DNA from: Planctomycetota bacterium
GTDB taxonomy: Bacteria > Planctomycetota > Phycisphaerae > SM23-33
Direction: 5' to 3'
Assembly: GCA_003644335.1 (NCBI GenBank)
Contig: QNCB01000050.1
Location: forward strand, 1 to 7,444
DNA: 7,444 bases
This document shows, in pieces, positions 1 through 5,969 of this stretch (positions within the stretch are counted from its first letter, which is position 1; every line of letters starts with the position of its first letter). The translations under genes and the position numbers were made by a program. Under the pieces are notes generated by a model. It was given only the letters and a program-made list of their open reading frames with translations, did no database searches and was not told the origin of the DNA.

Positions 1-276
1 CAGAACATTCTGCCCCGTCACAGCCAGCTTGGAAAAAATCTCGCGCACCTGTCCCGGCGTTTTTCCCGCAGCAAAGATAACCTCGCCAAACCCGCACCGC
101 AGATGGCGGTGGTGGTCTACCCGGGCAGAGTCCGTAGGCTCGAACGGCAGCCGTCGCAGATGCGCGACGACTTCGTCGATACTGATTTGCCCCGCCTGAC
201 AGCTGTTCAAAATATCTCGCAGTTTAGTTTCGTCCATCGACAGCGAAGCATACCACGCATCGCGGAAAATGTCCAT
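1..276 (-). CDS. larB: LarB, nickel-pincer cofactor biosynthesis (N-terminal part, runs off window)
   Basis: This is the first 92 codons of a minus-strand gene that continues past the left edge. In the family, LarB carboxylates the pyridinium ring of nicotinic acid adenine dinucleotide and hydrolyses the phosphoanhydride. This is the first step towards the nickel-pincer nucleotide used by lactate racemase and other LarA enzymes; it acts in the cytoplasm. Seen here: a helical N-terminal segment (about residues 14-45), then the family signature ARVDHHRHLRCGFGEVIF (residues 51-68) and GKTPGQV (71-77), ending at GQNVL, where LarB proteins normally continue into ATR and the PurE-like catalytic domain. 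The catalytic domain lies outside the window. The first Met (276) is used; an internal Met at 237 (MDETKL) would fit the usual LarB N-terminal length better. Neither start has a clear Shine-Dalgarno sequence. No larC, larE or larA is visible. Confidence 0.86.
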   Translation of the reverse strand, partial: MDIFRDAWYASLSMDETKLRDILNSCQAGQISIDEVVAHLRRLPFEPTDSARVDHHRHLRCGFGEVIFAAGKTPGQVREIFSKLAVTGQNVL

Positions 277-375
277 AAAGCAAGGGACAAGCCTGTTATC
301 CGTGAGCGAAATTAAATCCTGGTCTTACCATTGGGCATCGTGTGCGGACATGAAACTGGATTGTTATCCGAGGCA

Positions 376-413
376 ATTTCGGATTGAGCTAGTTTCGCGA
401 AATAATCCGAAAT
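376..413. repeat. Perfect 10-bp inverted repeat around a TTTCGCGAAA palindrome
   Basis: ATTTCGGATT at 376-385 is the exact reverse complement of AATCCGAAAT at 404-413. The 18-bp interval contains the self-complementary TTTCGCGAAA (393-402). The right arm is also the first unit of the adjoining heptamer array, so the dyad may simply be one repeat unit in inverted orientation. It lies 100-137 bp upstream of the larB start, so an operator is possible but unproven. Confidence 0.6.
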
Positions 414-438
414 CCGCAATCTGAAATCCGAAGTAAAT
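404..438. repeat. Period-7 tandem array, unit AATCCGA
   Basis: Consecutive heptamers are AATCCGA (404), AATCCGC (411), AATCTGA (418) and AATCCGA (425), followed by a decayed AGTAAAT (432). The unit resembles AATTCGA in two other spacers of this window, so this is a member of a dispersed intergenic repeat type rather than a coding stretch. Confidence 0.75.
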
Positions 439-544
439 CTTATGCTACAAAACACGGCTAAAATCCGTACAAAAAAAATAGTTACGGAATGCCATGAAAA
501 AAATCTCACACACTATTATCCCCGTGTCATTCCCGCCCAATTCC

Positions 545-564
545 CCCCCGCGTTACATCGGGGG
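545..564. other. GC hairpin (CCCCCG / CGGGGG)
   Basis: CCCCCG (545-550) pairs perfectly with CGGGGG (559-564) across an 8-nt loop. There is no T tract directly after it on either strand, so it is not a standard intrinsic terminator. It lies about 90 bp beyond the stop of the minus-strand DUF1570 gene and could mark its 3' end. Confidence 0.3.
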
Positions 565-605
565 ACATGCAACGCCGCCGTAAAGAGATCAGGCATTCGT
601 TTTTC

Positions 606-633
606 ATTCGTGTAATTCGTGTTCTGCCATTTT
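606..633. repeat. 9-bp-period repeat, copy 1 (ATTCGTGTA ATTCGTGTT)
   Basis: Two 9-bp units, ATTCGTGTA and ATTCGTGTT, are followed by CTGCCATTTTT. The same block recurs at 3670-3697 with one change in the first 22 bases. It lies just downstream of the stop codon of the minus-strand DUF1570 gene. Confidence 0.7.
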
Positions 634-638
634 TAGGC

Positions 639-670
639 AAGTAGGTGCTCCTGGCTACTTTTTTATTTTT
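639..670 (+). terminator. Terminator-like hairpin with T tract, plus-strand orientation
   Basis: AAGTAG (639-644) pairs with CTACTT (655-660) over a 10-nt loop and is followed on the plus strand by TTTTTTATTTTT (659-670). The 6-bp stem is mostly A/T and weak. The right arm overlaps the stop codon of the minus-strand DUF1570 gene, and the T tract is the complement of its Lys-rich C-terminal codons. It could stop plus-strand transcripts entering that gene, or the T tract may be only a coding by-product. Confidence 0.27.
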
Positions 671-1893
671 ACGGTAACGGCGCCGATGCCTTTTCTGCCC
701 CTGAGAGTGAAGCTGCCCTCCAGCACCATACCGTCGGGTCGGGTTAGTCGGAGGGTTGGACGTCGGCGTCGGCCTGGCTTGATTTGCCAGTTTTTGTGTC
801 GCTGGGCGTTTTGCAGCGCCTGGCTTAGCAGGGCTGGGGGCAGCCAAAGTTTCTTAGCCCGTTTGGCGTCTATGTCCAGCTCGCCCTTGCGGGCCAGGGT
901 GAAAAATTCCTCCGCCGTTTCGAACCGGATTTTCCGCAGATACGCCCTGGCCAGGAAGCTGGTGAGAGTTTGCACCGTCGCCTTGTCGTAAAGTTCAGCG
1001 GTGGGGTTTTCCCCCAAGCCAAGCCACCACTTTTCGTACCGTTTTTGCAGCGCCCGAAGATCGTAGCCAAACCGCTTGCGAAACGCCCCCAGCGAGTCCT
1101 TGCCCTTTACCACGTCACCGAGGTAATTTTGGAATCGCTTGCGATATTTGCCATCCTTGGCATGGACGAAAAAATGCACCATCGACCAGACCTGATCATA
1201 GTTTGCCTTGGTCAGCTTGGCGTTCCACTGCCCAGGCGTCATCGCTATCATCTTGGCGAAGGACGTGAAATCGCCTTGTTTAATCGCCTCTTGCACCCGT
1301 TGAAGTCGCCCAGGCCTGGTGAATATTTTGTTGCCCTTCTGCCAAGTCGCTCCGGGGTCTATCAGCCCAGCTACCATGCCGTCCCCCGTCCATATCGCCG
1401 CGCCGAAGTACTCCGCCAGGCCTTCATTTAGCCAAACCGGCAAGGTACCCCTGCCCCGCGAGATAACCATATGAGCGAACTGGTGAAACCCCTCATGCTG
1501 TACAGCCCGCCAAACCTGCTGCCAGCCTACAAGCTTTTCGTCAGCTACAGCTTTGAGTTCCTTGCCGGTGTACACCCCGGCACTGTTGGCAAATTTTTTG
1601 TCCAGCGAGGCCAGGTAGTCTTTGTGTCGAGAATATAAATAGAAGGGAAGTTTTTTGCGAATCTTGCCGCCAAAGCCTTTCGTCCGCTTGTAGTATTCCT
1701 CGTCCATAGCGTTGACGCGGGCGATAGCTTCGTGGGCTTTGTCTCTGGGCAGATCGGTGTAGATAACATGATAGCGAGCTTCGTATTTCCTAAGCCTAGC
1801 CCTGCCCGCTCGCCGAGCGCCCGCCAAGCCAGGCATGGCAAATAAAACCGCTACACCTGCGAATATGCAAATAGATAAAGTTCGTTTTGGCAT
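655..1893 (-). CDS. Exported DUF1570-type protein with HEXXH metallopeptidase motif
   Basis: A 412-residue protein with an N-terminal signal peptide (basic MPKR, hydrophobic core about 6-20, likely cleavage near the GLAGA at 22-26). The central domain resembles the DUF1570/gluzincin-like proteins common in planctomycetes: HEGFH at 133-137 gives the HEXXH zinc motif (His133, catalytic Glu134, His137), and LPVWLNEGLAEYFG (151-164) supplies the downstream Glu expected to be the third ligand. A helical region follows (about 215-345), then a basic C-terminal tail rich in Arg and Lys. I infer an exported zinc peptidase or a peptidase-derived protein; its substrate is unknown. The ATG at 1893 has AGAGG five bases upstream. 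The GGDEF gene ends 44 bp upstream on the same strand, so co-transcription is possible. The metal motif is intact, so activity is plausible but not shown. Confidence 0.8.
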   Translation of the reverse strand: MPKRTLSICIFAGVAVLFAMPGLAGARRAGRARLRKYEARYHVIYTDLPRDKAHEAIARVNAMDEEYYKRTKGFGGKIRKKLPFYLYSRHKDYLASLDKKFANSAGVYTGKELKAVADEKLVGWQQVWRAVQHEGFHQFAHMVISRGRGTLPVWLNEGLAEYFGAAIWTGDGMVAGLIDPGATWQKGNKIFTRPGRLQRVQEAIKQGDFTSFAKMIAMTPGQWNAKLTKANYDQVWSMVHFFVHAKDGKYRKRFQNYLGDVVKGKDSLGAFRKRFGYDLRALQKRYEKWWLGLGENPTAELYDKATVQTLTSFLARAYLRKIRFETAEEFFTLARKGELDIDAKRAKKLWLPPALLSQALQNAQRHKNWQIKPGRRRRPTLRLTRPDGMVLEGSFTLRGRKGIGAVTVKIKK

Positions 1894-1918
1894 GACAACC
1901 TCTATGTCTGGAGCAATA

Positions 1919-1932
1919 TCGAATTTCGAATT
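1919..1932. repeat. Two-unit period-7 repeat TCGAATT
   Basis: TCGAATT occurs twice back to back in the 44-bp gap between the cyclase stop and the DUF1570 start. Its reverse complement AATTCGA differs by one base from the AATCCGA unit of the 404-438 array. It lies just upstream of the DUF1570 ribosome-binding site. Confidence 0.55.
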
Positions 1933-1937
1933 TGCTT

Positions 1938-3170
1938 TTACCCTGTTTCATCCTGGCCTATCAGGTAGATGGAGTTTTTGCCTGACGCTTTGGCTTTCAT
2001 CATAGCTTCGTCAGCTCGGCGGAGGAGTTCCTGGCAGCCCAGGCCGTGTGCGGGGAAAGTTGCCATGCCGCCAGATATCGTCAGCGACCCAGCCGCCTCT
2101 GGGCCCAGCGAAGCAAACTCCATCCGCTCGACGCCCTTGCGGAAACGGTCAGCCAATCCCCACGCGTCCTGCAATGGCTTGGAGTCCGGGTCTCTCGGCT
2201 TGGAGTCCCAAAATAGAACCGCAAACTCGTCCCCGCCAATGCGGGCTACGATGTCCTGCTCCCGCGTAATGCGTTTGATAAGCGCAGCGGTCTCTCGCAA
2301 AATTTCGTCGCCCGCAGCATGTCCGAACTCGTCGTTATACCGTTTGAAATCGTCGATGTCATACAACAACAGCGACGCGCGAAAACCCTCTCGCTTGGCC
2401 CGGGCCAGGACGCGATCGGTGAGGTGATAGAAATATCGGCGGTTGTACGCGTTGGTGAGGTGGTCGGTTATCGCCAGGCGGTTCAGTGCTTCGGTTCGCC
2501 GGGCCACAGCCAGGATGGTCGGCAGGCACAGGTGCAAGTCGTCGATCATCGCCTGGGCGGGTTCGTCGGGTTTCGTCGCTGCGTTTTGCACCAACAGCCT
2601 GGCTGGCGTGCCGGGCAGCATAAGGATAGGCTGAGCGTCTTGCGGACATTGGCCCGCTGGCACCCAGCGGAGCTCCTCTTCCAAAACCTCGCCGAGCAAC
2701 TCTGCCACACGCTTCTCCAAAGTCTCGACGGAATCCGTCCCAGCCACGAGAGTGTTAATAACCTCAGCGGAAATCGTCAAAGGCCTGTCCCCAGCGGTAG
2801 GCCCGCGATGCACTCCGCGCAAGAGCAAACTCAGCTCGCCACGCGATGGCGGATACTCATCCGGGGCATCGGCGGTGTTGGTTGGGCTGTCGCCCGATGG
2901 CGGGAATATTGTTATCCTCGCCCCAGCTCGTAGCTGATGGATCTCGCGGGCAATAACATCGAGCTTGTTTCGCGGGGCAGCGAAGACGACCGCGGGAGAA
3001 TCGTGTTTGGCAAGGGCCTGTCGCACGTCCGACTTATCGCCCAGCTGAACCATCGGAGCAGCAGCGAATCGCGGGCCCAGGTCAAAGCCAATCTGATCGA
3101 CGCCAATAAGCAAAAAGTCCGTCCCGCCAGTTGGGTTGGCCTGGTCAAATTTCGTATCGGCTAAATGCAC
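1938..3170 (-). CDS. Soluble GGDEF diguanylate cyclase with degenerate sensory N-terminus
   Basis: Makes cyclic di-GMP from two GTP. With the GTG start at 3170 the protein has 410 residues. The GGDEF domain (about 232-403) opens with LAITDHLTNAYNRRYF, has the metal Asp in YDIDDFKRYNDEFGH (D271) and an intact IGGDEF active site (GGDEF 312-316). REQD (303-306), five residues before it, matches the RxxD inhibitory I-site, predicting product feedback. Residues about 18-95 look like a receiver-type alpha/beta fold without a clear phosphoacceptor pattern; about 135-230 resembles a shortened GAF domain. Both are fold guesses. No signal peptide or membrane segment is expected from this start. GTG is chosen because AGGAG (3180-3184) sits nine bases upstream; an ATG at 3179 abuts that AGGAG, and the frame stays open to 3350 without a better start. 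It diverges from the small membrane protein gene. Confidence 0.88.
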   Translation of the reverse strand: MHLADTKFDQANPTGGTDFLLIGVDQIGFDLGPRFAAAPMVQLGDKSDVRQALAKHDSPAVVFAAPRNKLDVIAREIHQLRAGARITIFPPSGDSPTNTADAPDEYPPSRGELSLLLRGVHRGPTAGDRPLTISAEVINTLVAGTDSVETLEKRVAELLGEVLEEELRWVPAGQCPQDAQPILMLPGTPARLLVQNAATKPDEPAQAMIDDLHLCLPTILAVARRTEALNRLAITDHLTNAYNRRYFYHLTDRVLARAKREGFRASLLLYDIDDFKRYNDEFGHAAGDEILRETAALIKRITREQDIVARIGGDEFAVLFWDSKPRDPDSKPLQDAWGLADRFRKGVERMEFASLGPEAAGSLTISGGMATFPAHGLGCQELLRRADEAMMKAKASGKNSIYLIGQDETG

Positions 3171-3179
3171 GGGTCGCAT

Positions 3180-3184
3180 CTCCT
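3180..3184 (-). promoter_or_regulatory. Shine-Dalgarno AGGAG that decides the cyclase start
   Basis: Read on the minus strand, AGGAG is directly followed by ATG (3179) and, nine bases later, by GTG (3170). Zero spacing makes the ATG unlikely, so the GTG is the better start. A TACAAT -10-like hexamer (complement of 3193-3198) lies just upstream without a recognisable -35. Confidence 0.5.
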
Positions 3185-3333
3185 GTGCCGCGATTGTATT
3201 CCAACAGACCAGCCAGCCGCTAACAAAAAATATCGGCACTGGCGGAAATCTGTGGATTGAGACGATAAGCAATGTAGGAAACGATACGACAAAATCTACA
3301 CCACTTAGCCATGGGCTGGCAGGGAGAAATCCG

Positions 3334-3627
3334 TTGAGTGATATGCACAATCAGACAAAAAAATACACCAAGGCAACTTTGATCCTGGCCATGGTCGCCT
3401 CAGCTTTGGTTGCTATGTTGGCGTGGGAAACGCTCCGCTCCCCAGGCCAGGCCGTCGCAGCGGCGAAGTTCGACCCGCTCGACGCGGGCGTGCAAAGGCA
3501 GACGCAAATCAGGGAGCAACAAAGAACCAACGCCAGGCTGGAAGAAATTATCCGCCTACTGAAAAGCGGCAAGCTCCGAGTCGTAGCCACGCCAGCAAAA
3601 ACAACCAGAAAAAACGCCCCCCGCTAA
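3334..3627 (+). CDS. Small membrane-anchored coiled-coil protein, function unknown
   Basis: A 97-residue protein I do not recognise. It has a short polar N-terminus with basic residues (KKYTK), one hydrophobic helix (about 14-31, ATLILAMVASALVAMLAW), a linker, then a charged heptad-like helix (about 53-80, with QIREQQRTNARLEEIIRLL) and a basic tail ending TTRKNAPR. It is probably inner-membrane anchored with the helix outside the cytoplasm, or an uncleaved signal-anchor. The TTG at 3334 is chosen because AGGGAG (3321-3326) sits seven bases before it; an in-frame ATG at 3343 has only a weak GAGTG. It is transcribed away from the GGDEF cyclase across a spacer of about 160 bp, so shared control is possible. 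No sequence evidence gives a function; a structural or scaffold role is only a guess. Confidence 0.62.
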   Translation: MSDMHNQTKKYTKATLILAMVASALVAMLAWETLRSPGQAVAAAKFDPLDAGVQRQTQIREQQRTNARLEEIIRLLKSGKLRVVATPAKTTRKNAPR

Positions 3628-3669
3628 ACTCAGTGCCGTAACAATCCCCATGGCTGCCCGACTTAAAAA

Positions 3670-3697
3670 ATTCGTGTCATTCGTGTTCTGCTGTTTT
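3670..3697. repeat. 9-bp-period repeat, copy 2 (ATTCGTGTC ATTCGTGTT)
   Basis: Matches copy 1 at 606-633: the first 22 bases differ at a single position, and both are then followed by CTGC and a T run. The stop codon of the possible 74-aa minus-strand protein lies inside it, so that protein's C-terminus is partly repeat-encoded. Confidence 0.7.
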
Positions 3698-3901
3698 TGC
3701 TGTTACTGAATCCTGCCCCCTTTTCCTCAGCATAACGATTTGCAGTATCACAGCGCAGGCTACGATTGTTACCTGTGTCGCTGCCGGCACATCCGGACTA
3801 AATCTGTCGGCCAGCGTGCCGACCAGGACAGGCTCAGCGTCCGCAACGGCACGGCGAATATCTCTATCCCGTCGAGAGCAGTCCTTCTCGTCCGAGACCA
3901 A
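3677..3901 (-). CDS. Possible 74-aa single-TM protein, hypothetical
   Basis: A TTG-start minus-strand frame with GAGG about nine bases upstream. Its product has a charged N-terminus (DEKDCSRRDRDIRR), a middle segment with a proline-containing stretch, one hydrophobic helix (about 43-57, TIVACAVILQIVML) and a basic segment just after it (RKRGQ), like a small membrane protein with positive-inside topology. Against it: the start is TTG, the C-terminus runs into a dispersed repeat, and I recognise no family. It converges with the small membrane protein gene and diverges from the corrinoid-activator gene. It could be a real small protein, a decayed fragment or chance. Confidence 0.3.
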   Translation of the reverse strand: MVSDEKDCSRRDRDIRRAVADAEPVLVGTLADRFSPDVPAATQVTIVACAVILQIVMLRKRGQDSVTAKTAEHE

Positions 3902-3964
3902 ATCACAGGCCCTCGCGGCGGCATATTAATACATCCGACGCAAATTACGCAAAGAAATCCAAAA

Positions 3965-4002
3965 TTGGCTAAGAATTTCTGTTGCCAAGCCCCTGGGGTT
4001 GG
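3965..4002. promoter_or_regulatory. Nested dyads upstream of the RACo-like gene, possible operator
   Basis: TTGGC (3965-3969) and GCCAA (3984-3988) flank AGAA-T-TTCT (3972-3980), so both dyads share a centre near 3976. The right arm overlaps a second dyad, CCAA-g-CCCC-t-GGGG-TTGG (3985-4002), which ends right at a -10-like hexamer. The arrangement suits a repressor or activator site over a promoter. That is inference; no known regulator consensus was recognised. Confidence 0.33.
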
Positions 4003-4008
4003 TATCAT
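3982..4008 (+). promoter_or_regulatory. Candidate extended -10 promoter of the RACo-like gene
   Basis: TATCAT (4003-4008) is preceded by TGG (4000-4002), which makes an extended -10 of the TGnTATAAT type. TTGCCA (3982-3987) could serve as -35, but its spacer is 15 bp, shorter than usual. The leader to the GTG start would be about 90 nt. Confidence 0.28.
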
Positions 4009-4103
4009 TTGAGGGGAACCGTTTACGGTATTTTTTTGAGATTTTTTGGGTTGTGATTGTGCGATTTGCCAGAGGTGTTGAGGTGGGCGAGCGAGAGAAG
4101 CAA

Positions 4104-5774
4104 GTGAAGATAACATTCGAGCCTACGGGCAGGTCGGTGTGGGTTCTGCCCGGCACGGGTTTGCTCGAAGCTGCGAGCCAATGCGGGCTGACGATAGACT
4201 CACCCTGCGGCGGGGTTGGGACGTGCGGCAAGTGTCGCGTGCGATTTATCTCCGGCATACCCCAGGCCAGCGAGGCTGGCGAGGAAATGCTCGAAGCTGC
4301 GGACGTCCAGGCTGGCTGGAGGCTTGCGTGTCAGACTGTCGTTGAGCGGGACGCCGTTATCGCTATCCCGGAGACCAGCCTGTTCGCGGAGCAACTGCAG
4401 ATTCTCACCGCCAGCAGCGAGGTCGTCGAGGTCTCCGCTGACGATTTACCCAGCAAAAAGGTAACCACCCCGGTAGCTCTGCTGGAGGGTGAGCGGAACT
4501 TCGCTATCGCGTTTGACCTGGGCACGACGACGTTGGTGGGCGAGCTGCTCGAGCTGCCAGGCGGAGCGGAGCGGGCTATCGCAGCGGGCATAAATCCGCA
4601 GGTGAGTTTCGGCGACGATGTCGTCTCACGCATCGGGCGTGCGTGCCAGGGTCAGGCCCAGGCCCGCGAGATGCGCGACGTCATTATCGACGCGATAAAC
4701 AAACTCGTGGACGAGCTGTGCGAAAAAGCCCAGGTTCAGCGCGGGGAAATTCGCGGGCTTGGCTTTGCGGGCAACACGACGATGCAGCATCTGCTCTGTG
4801 GGCTGGACGTATCCAGCCTGGCAGCTTTGCCCTTTGCCCCAGCCCGGGCGGAAAGTTACCAGATCGACGCGGAAGAGTTCGGCATATCGGCTGGGCCCGG
4901 CGCGCAAGTTTATGTCATGCCAGTCATTGGCGGGTTCGTCGGCGGGGACACGGTAGCGGGAATTCTAACGACGTCAATGGGCCAAGCTGACGGCCCGGTG
5001 TTGATGATAGACATCGGCACCAACGGCGAGATTGTCCTGGCCAGGGGCGGCGAGATCCTGGCTGCCTCGGCTGCGGCTGGGCCTGCGTTTGAAGGCGCAC
5101 GGATCGCTTGCGGCATGCGAGCTGCGGCGGGGGCTATCGAGAAGGTCGTCTTGGCGGACGGCAAGTTGCGTTGCAGCGTCATCGGCGGGGTCGAGCCTAT
5201 CGGCATTTGTGGCAGCGCGTTGGTAGACGTGGCTGCGGAAATGCTGCGTTGCGGCGCGATGGATTCCGTCGGCAAGATAGCAGCCAACGGCGACATGCCC
5301 GCGGACTCCTGCGCGGAACTGCGAGGCAGAGTGCGACAAAACAGCGATGGCCAGGGCGAGTTCGTCCTGGTCGAGGGCAACGACAACGGTTCGCCGGAGG
5401 TATCTATCAAACAGCGGGACATCCGCGAGTTGCAATTGGCGACCGGCGCGCTGCGGGCGGGGGTGGGGATTTTGCTCAAGCAGGCTCACCTGGCTGCGGG
5501 CGACCTGCACCGCGTGCTGATAGCAGGCGGGTTTGGCAGCTTCATCCGTCGGGCCAACGCTCAGCGGATCGGGCTGATACCGTCGCAAGTCCCGCCGGAG
5601 CGAATTTCGTATGTCGGCAATGTTTCGCTGCACGGAGCCAAGTGGGTGCTGGTCTCCGTTTTGGCTAGGCAGAAGGCGGAGAATCTCGCCCGGCAAGTGA
5701 AACATGTGGAGCTCTCAGCTGACACGGACTTTCAGATGGCCTTCGCTGAGGCAATGATTTTCCCGGAAATATGA
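4104..5774 (+). CDS. RACo-like ferredoxin/ASKHA ATPase (DUF4445), corrinoid protein activator
   Basis: A 556-residue cytoplasmic protein matching reductive activators of corrinoid proteins (RACo/RamA-like, DUF4445). Family role: a 2Fe-2S cluster passes an electron, with ATP hydrolysis, to inactive Co(II) corrinoid of a methyltransferase, restoring Co(I). The N-terminal 2Fe-2S domain (1-95) has C35, C41, C44 and C76 in CGGVGTCGKC plus a cysteine 31 residues on. A linker follows (about 96-130), then an ASKHA ATPase core with DLGTTT (138-143), AGNTTM (222-227), DIGTNGE (303-309) and IAGGFGSFI (473-481). The end (HVELSADTDFQMAFAEAMIF) is typical of the family. The GTG at 4104 is chosen for GAGAG six bases upstream and because the family begins right before such a strand; a GTG at 4083 with AGAGG is an alternative, and the frame is open from 3999. 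No corrinoid protein or methyltransferase is visible nearby, so the partner is unknown. Confidence 0.9.
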   Translation: MKITFEPTGRSVWVLPGTGLLEAASQCGLTIDSPCGGVGTCGKCRVRFISGIPQASEAGEEMLEAADVQAGWRLACQTVVERDAVIAIPETSLFAEQLQILTASSEVVEVSADDLPSKKVTTPVALLEGERNFAIAFDLGTTTLVGELLELPGGAERAIAAGINPQVSFGDDVVSRIGRACQGQAQAREMRDVIIDAINKLVDELCEKAQVQRGEIRGLGFAGNTTMQHLLCGLDVSSLAALPFAPARAESYQIDAEEFGISAGPGAQVYVMPVIGGFVGGDTVAGILTTSMGQADGPVLMIDIGTNGEIVLARGGEILAASAAAGPAFEGARIACGMRAAAGAIEKVVLADGKLRCSVIGGVEPIGICGSALVDVAAEMLRCGAMDSVGKIAANGDMPADSCAELRGRVRQNSDGQGEFVLVEGNDNGSPEVSIKQRDIRELQLATGALRAGVGILLKQAHLAAGDLHRVLIAGGFGSFIRRANAQRIGLIPSQVPPERISYVGNVSLHGAKWVLVSVLARQKAENLARQVKHVELSADTDFQMAFAEAMIFPEI

Positions 5775-5785
5775 GGGTGAAGCAA

Positions 5786-5806
5786 ATTCGATATTAGATA
5801 TTCAAA
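5786..5806. repeat. Degenerate period-7 repeat ATTCGAT-ATTAGAT-ATTCAAA
   Basis: Three successive heptamers share the ATT start and differ at one to three positions. Shifted back one base, the first reads AATTCGA, the same unit (reverse complemented) as at 1919-1932 and one base from the 404-431 unit. It lies 12 bp after the RACo-like stop codon. Confidence 0.5.
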
Positions 5807-5969
5807 TGAGTCCATTGCAAAACTATTCGGAAACACTACGGTCCCATCATAAGTTGAATAATGGCCGTTGGTTGTAATTTTGGTTGTTTTGAATATTGTA
5901 CTCTGTTTGCGTAAAAGCCCGTAAAACAGGCATTTTCTCGAACAGACTTAGGCTTAAAAGCTGTAGCAA

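Larger units (their letters stand above)
277..654. other. 378-bp AT-rich spacer between larB and the DUF1570 gene
   Basis: No convincing gene. The spacer holds, in order, a perfect 10-bp inverted repeat (376-385/404-413), a four-unit heptamer array (404-431), a GC hairpin (545-564), a 9-bp-period repeat (606-624) and the start of a plus-strand hairpin with a T tract (639-670). The larB promoter must lie here, reading leftward, but I see no good -35/-10 pair. A 65-codon minus-strand frame (312-509) is open here, but much of it is only the translation of the heptamer array. Confidence 0.6.
3628..4103. other. Spacer between the small membrane protein and the RACo-like gene
   Basis: No gene I am sure of. 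It holds the second 9-bp-period repeat (3670-3697), a possible 74-codon minus-strand gene (3677-3901) and, from 3965, the dyad-rich control region of the plus-strand corrinoid-activator gene. If the small gene is real, 3902-4103 is a divergent promoter region. Confidence 0.5.

Noticed and set aside
103..315. Plus-strand 70-codon frame at the left end
   Set aside because: It lies antisense to larB, whose signature motifs are unmistakable on the minus strand.
404..438. CRISPR-like array
   Set aside because: Units are only 7 bp, directly abutting, without spacers or a leader, and no cas gene is present.
312..509. Minus-strand 65-codon frame in the larB upstream spacer
   Set aside because: Its central residues are the translation of the heptamer repeat array, the product is compositionally odd, and no ribosome-binding site supports it.
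545..564. Intrinsic terminator for the DUF1570 gene
   Set aside because: The stem is good but no T tract follows on the minus strand, and it is about 90 bp past the stop.
3180..3350. Longer cyclase with a 57-residue hydrophobic N-terminal extension
   Set aside because: The frame is open, but the only distal start is a TTG without a ribosome-binding site, the segment is proline-broken, and it would overlap the divergent gene.
3769..4116. Minus-strand 115-codon frame upstream of the RACo-like gene
   Set aside because: It has no ribosome-binding site or family resemblance, crosses the dyad-rich control region, and competes with a better minus-strand frame.
4974..5705. Minus-strand 243-codon frame and other long frames inside the RACo-like gene
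   Set aside because: They are antisense or out-of-frame shadows in GC-rich coding DNA; the plus-strand protein has all family motifs.
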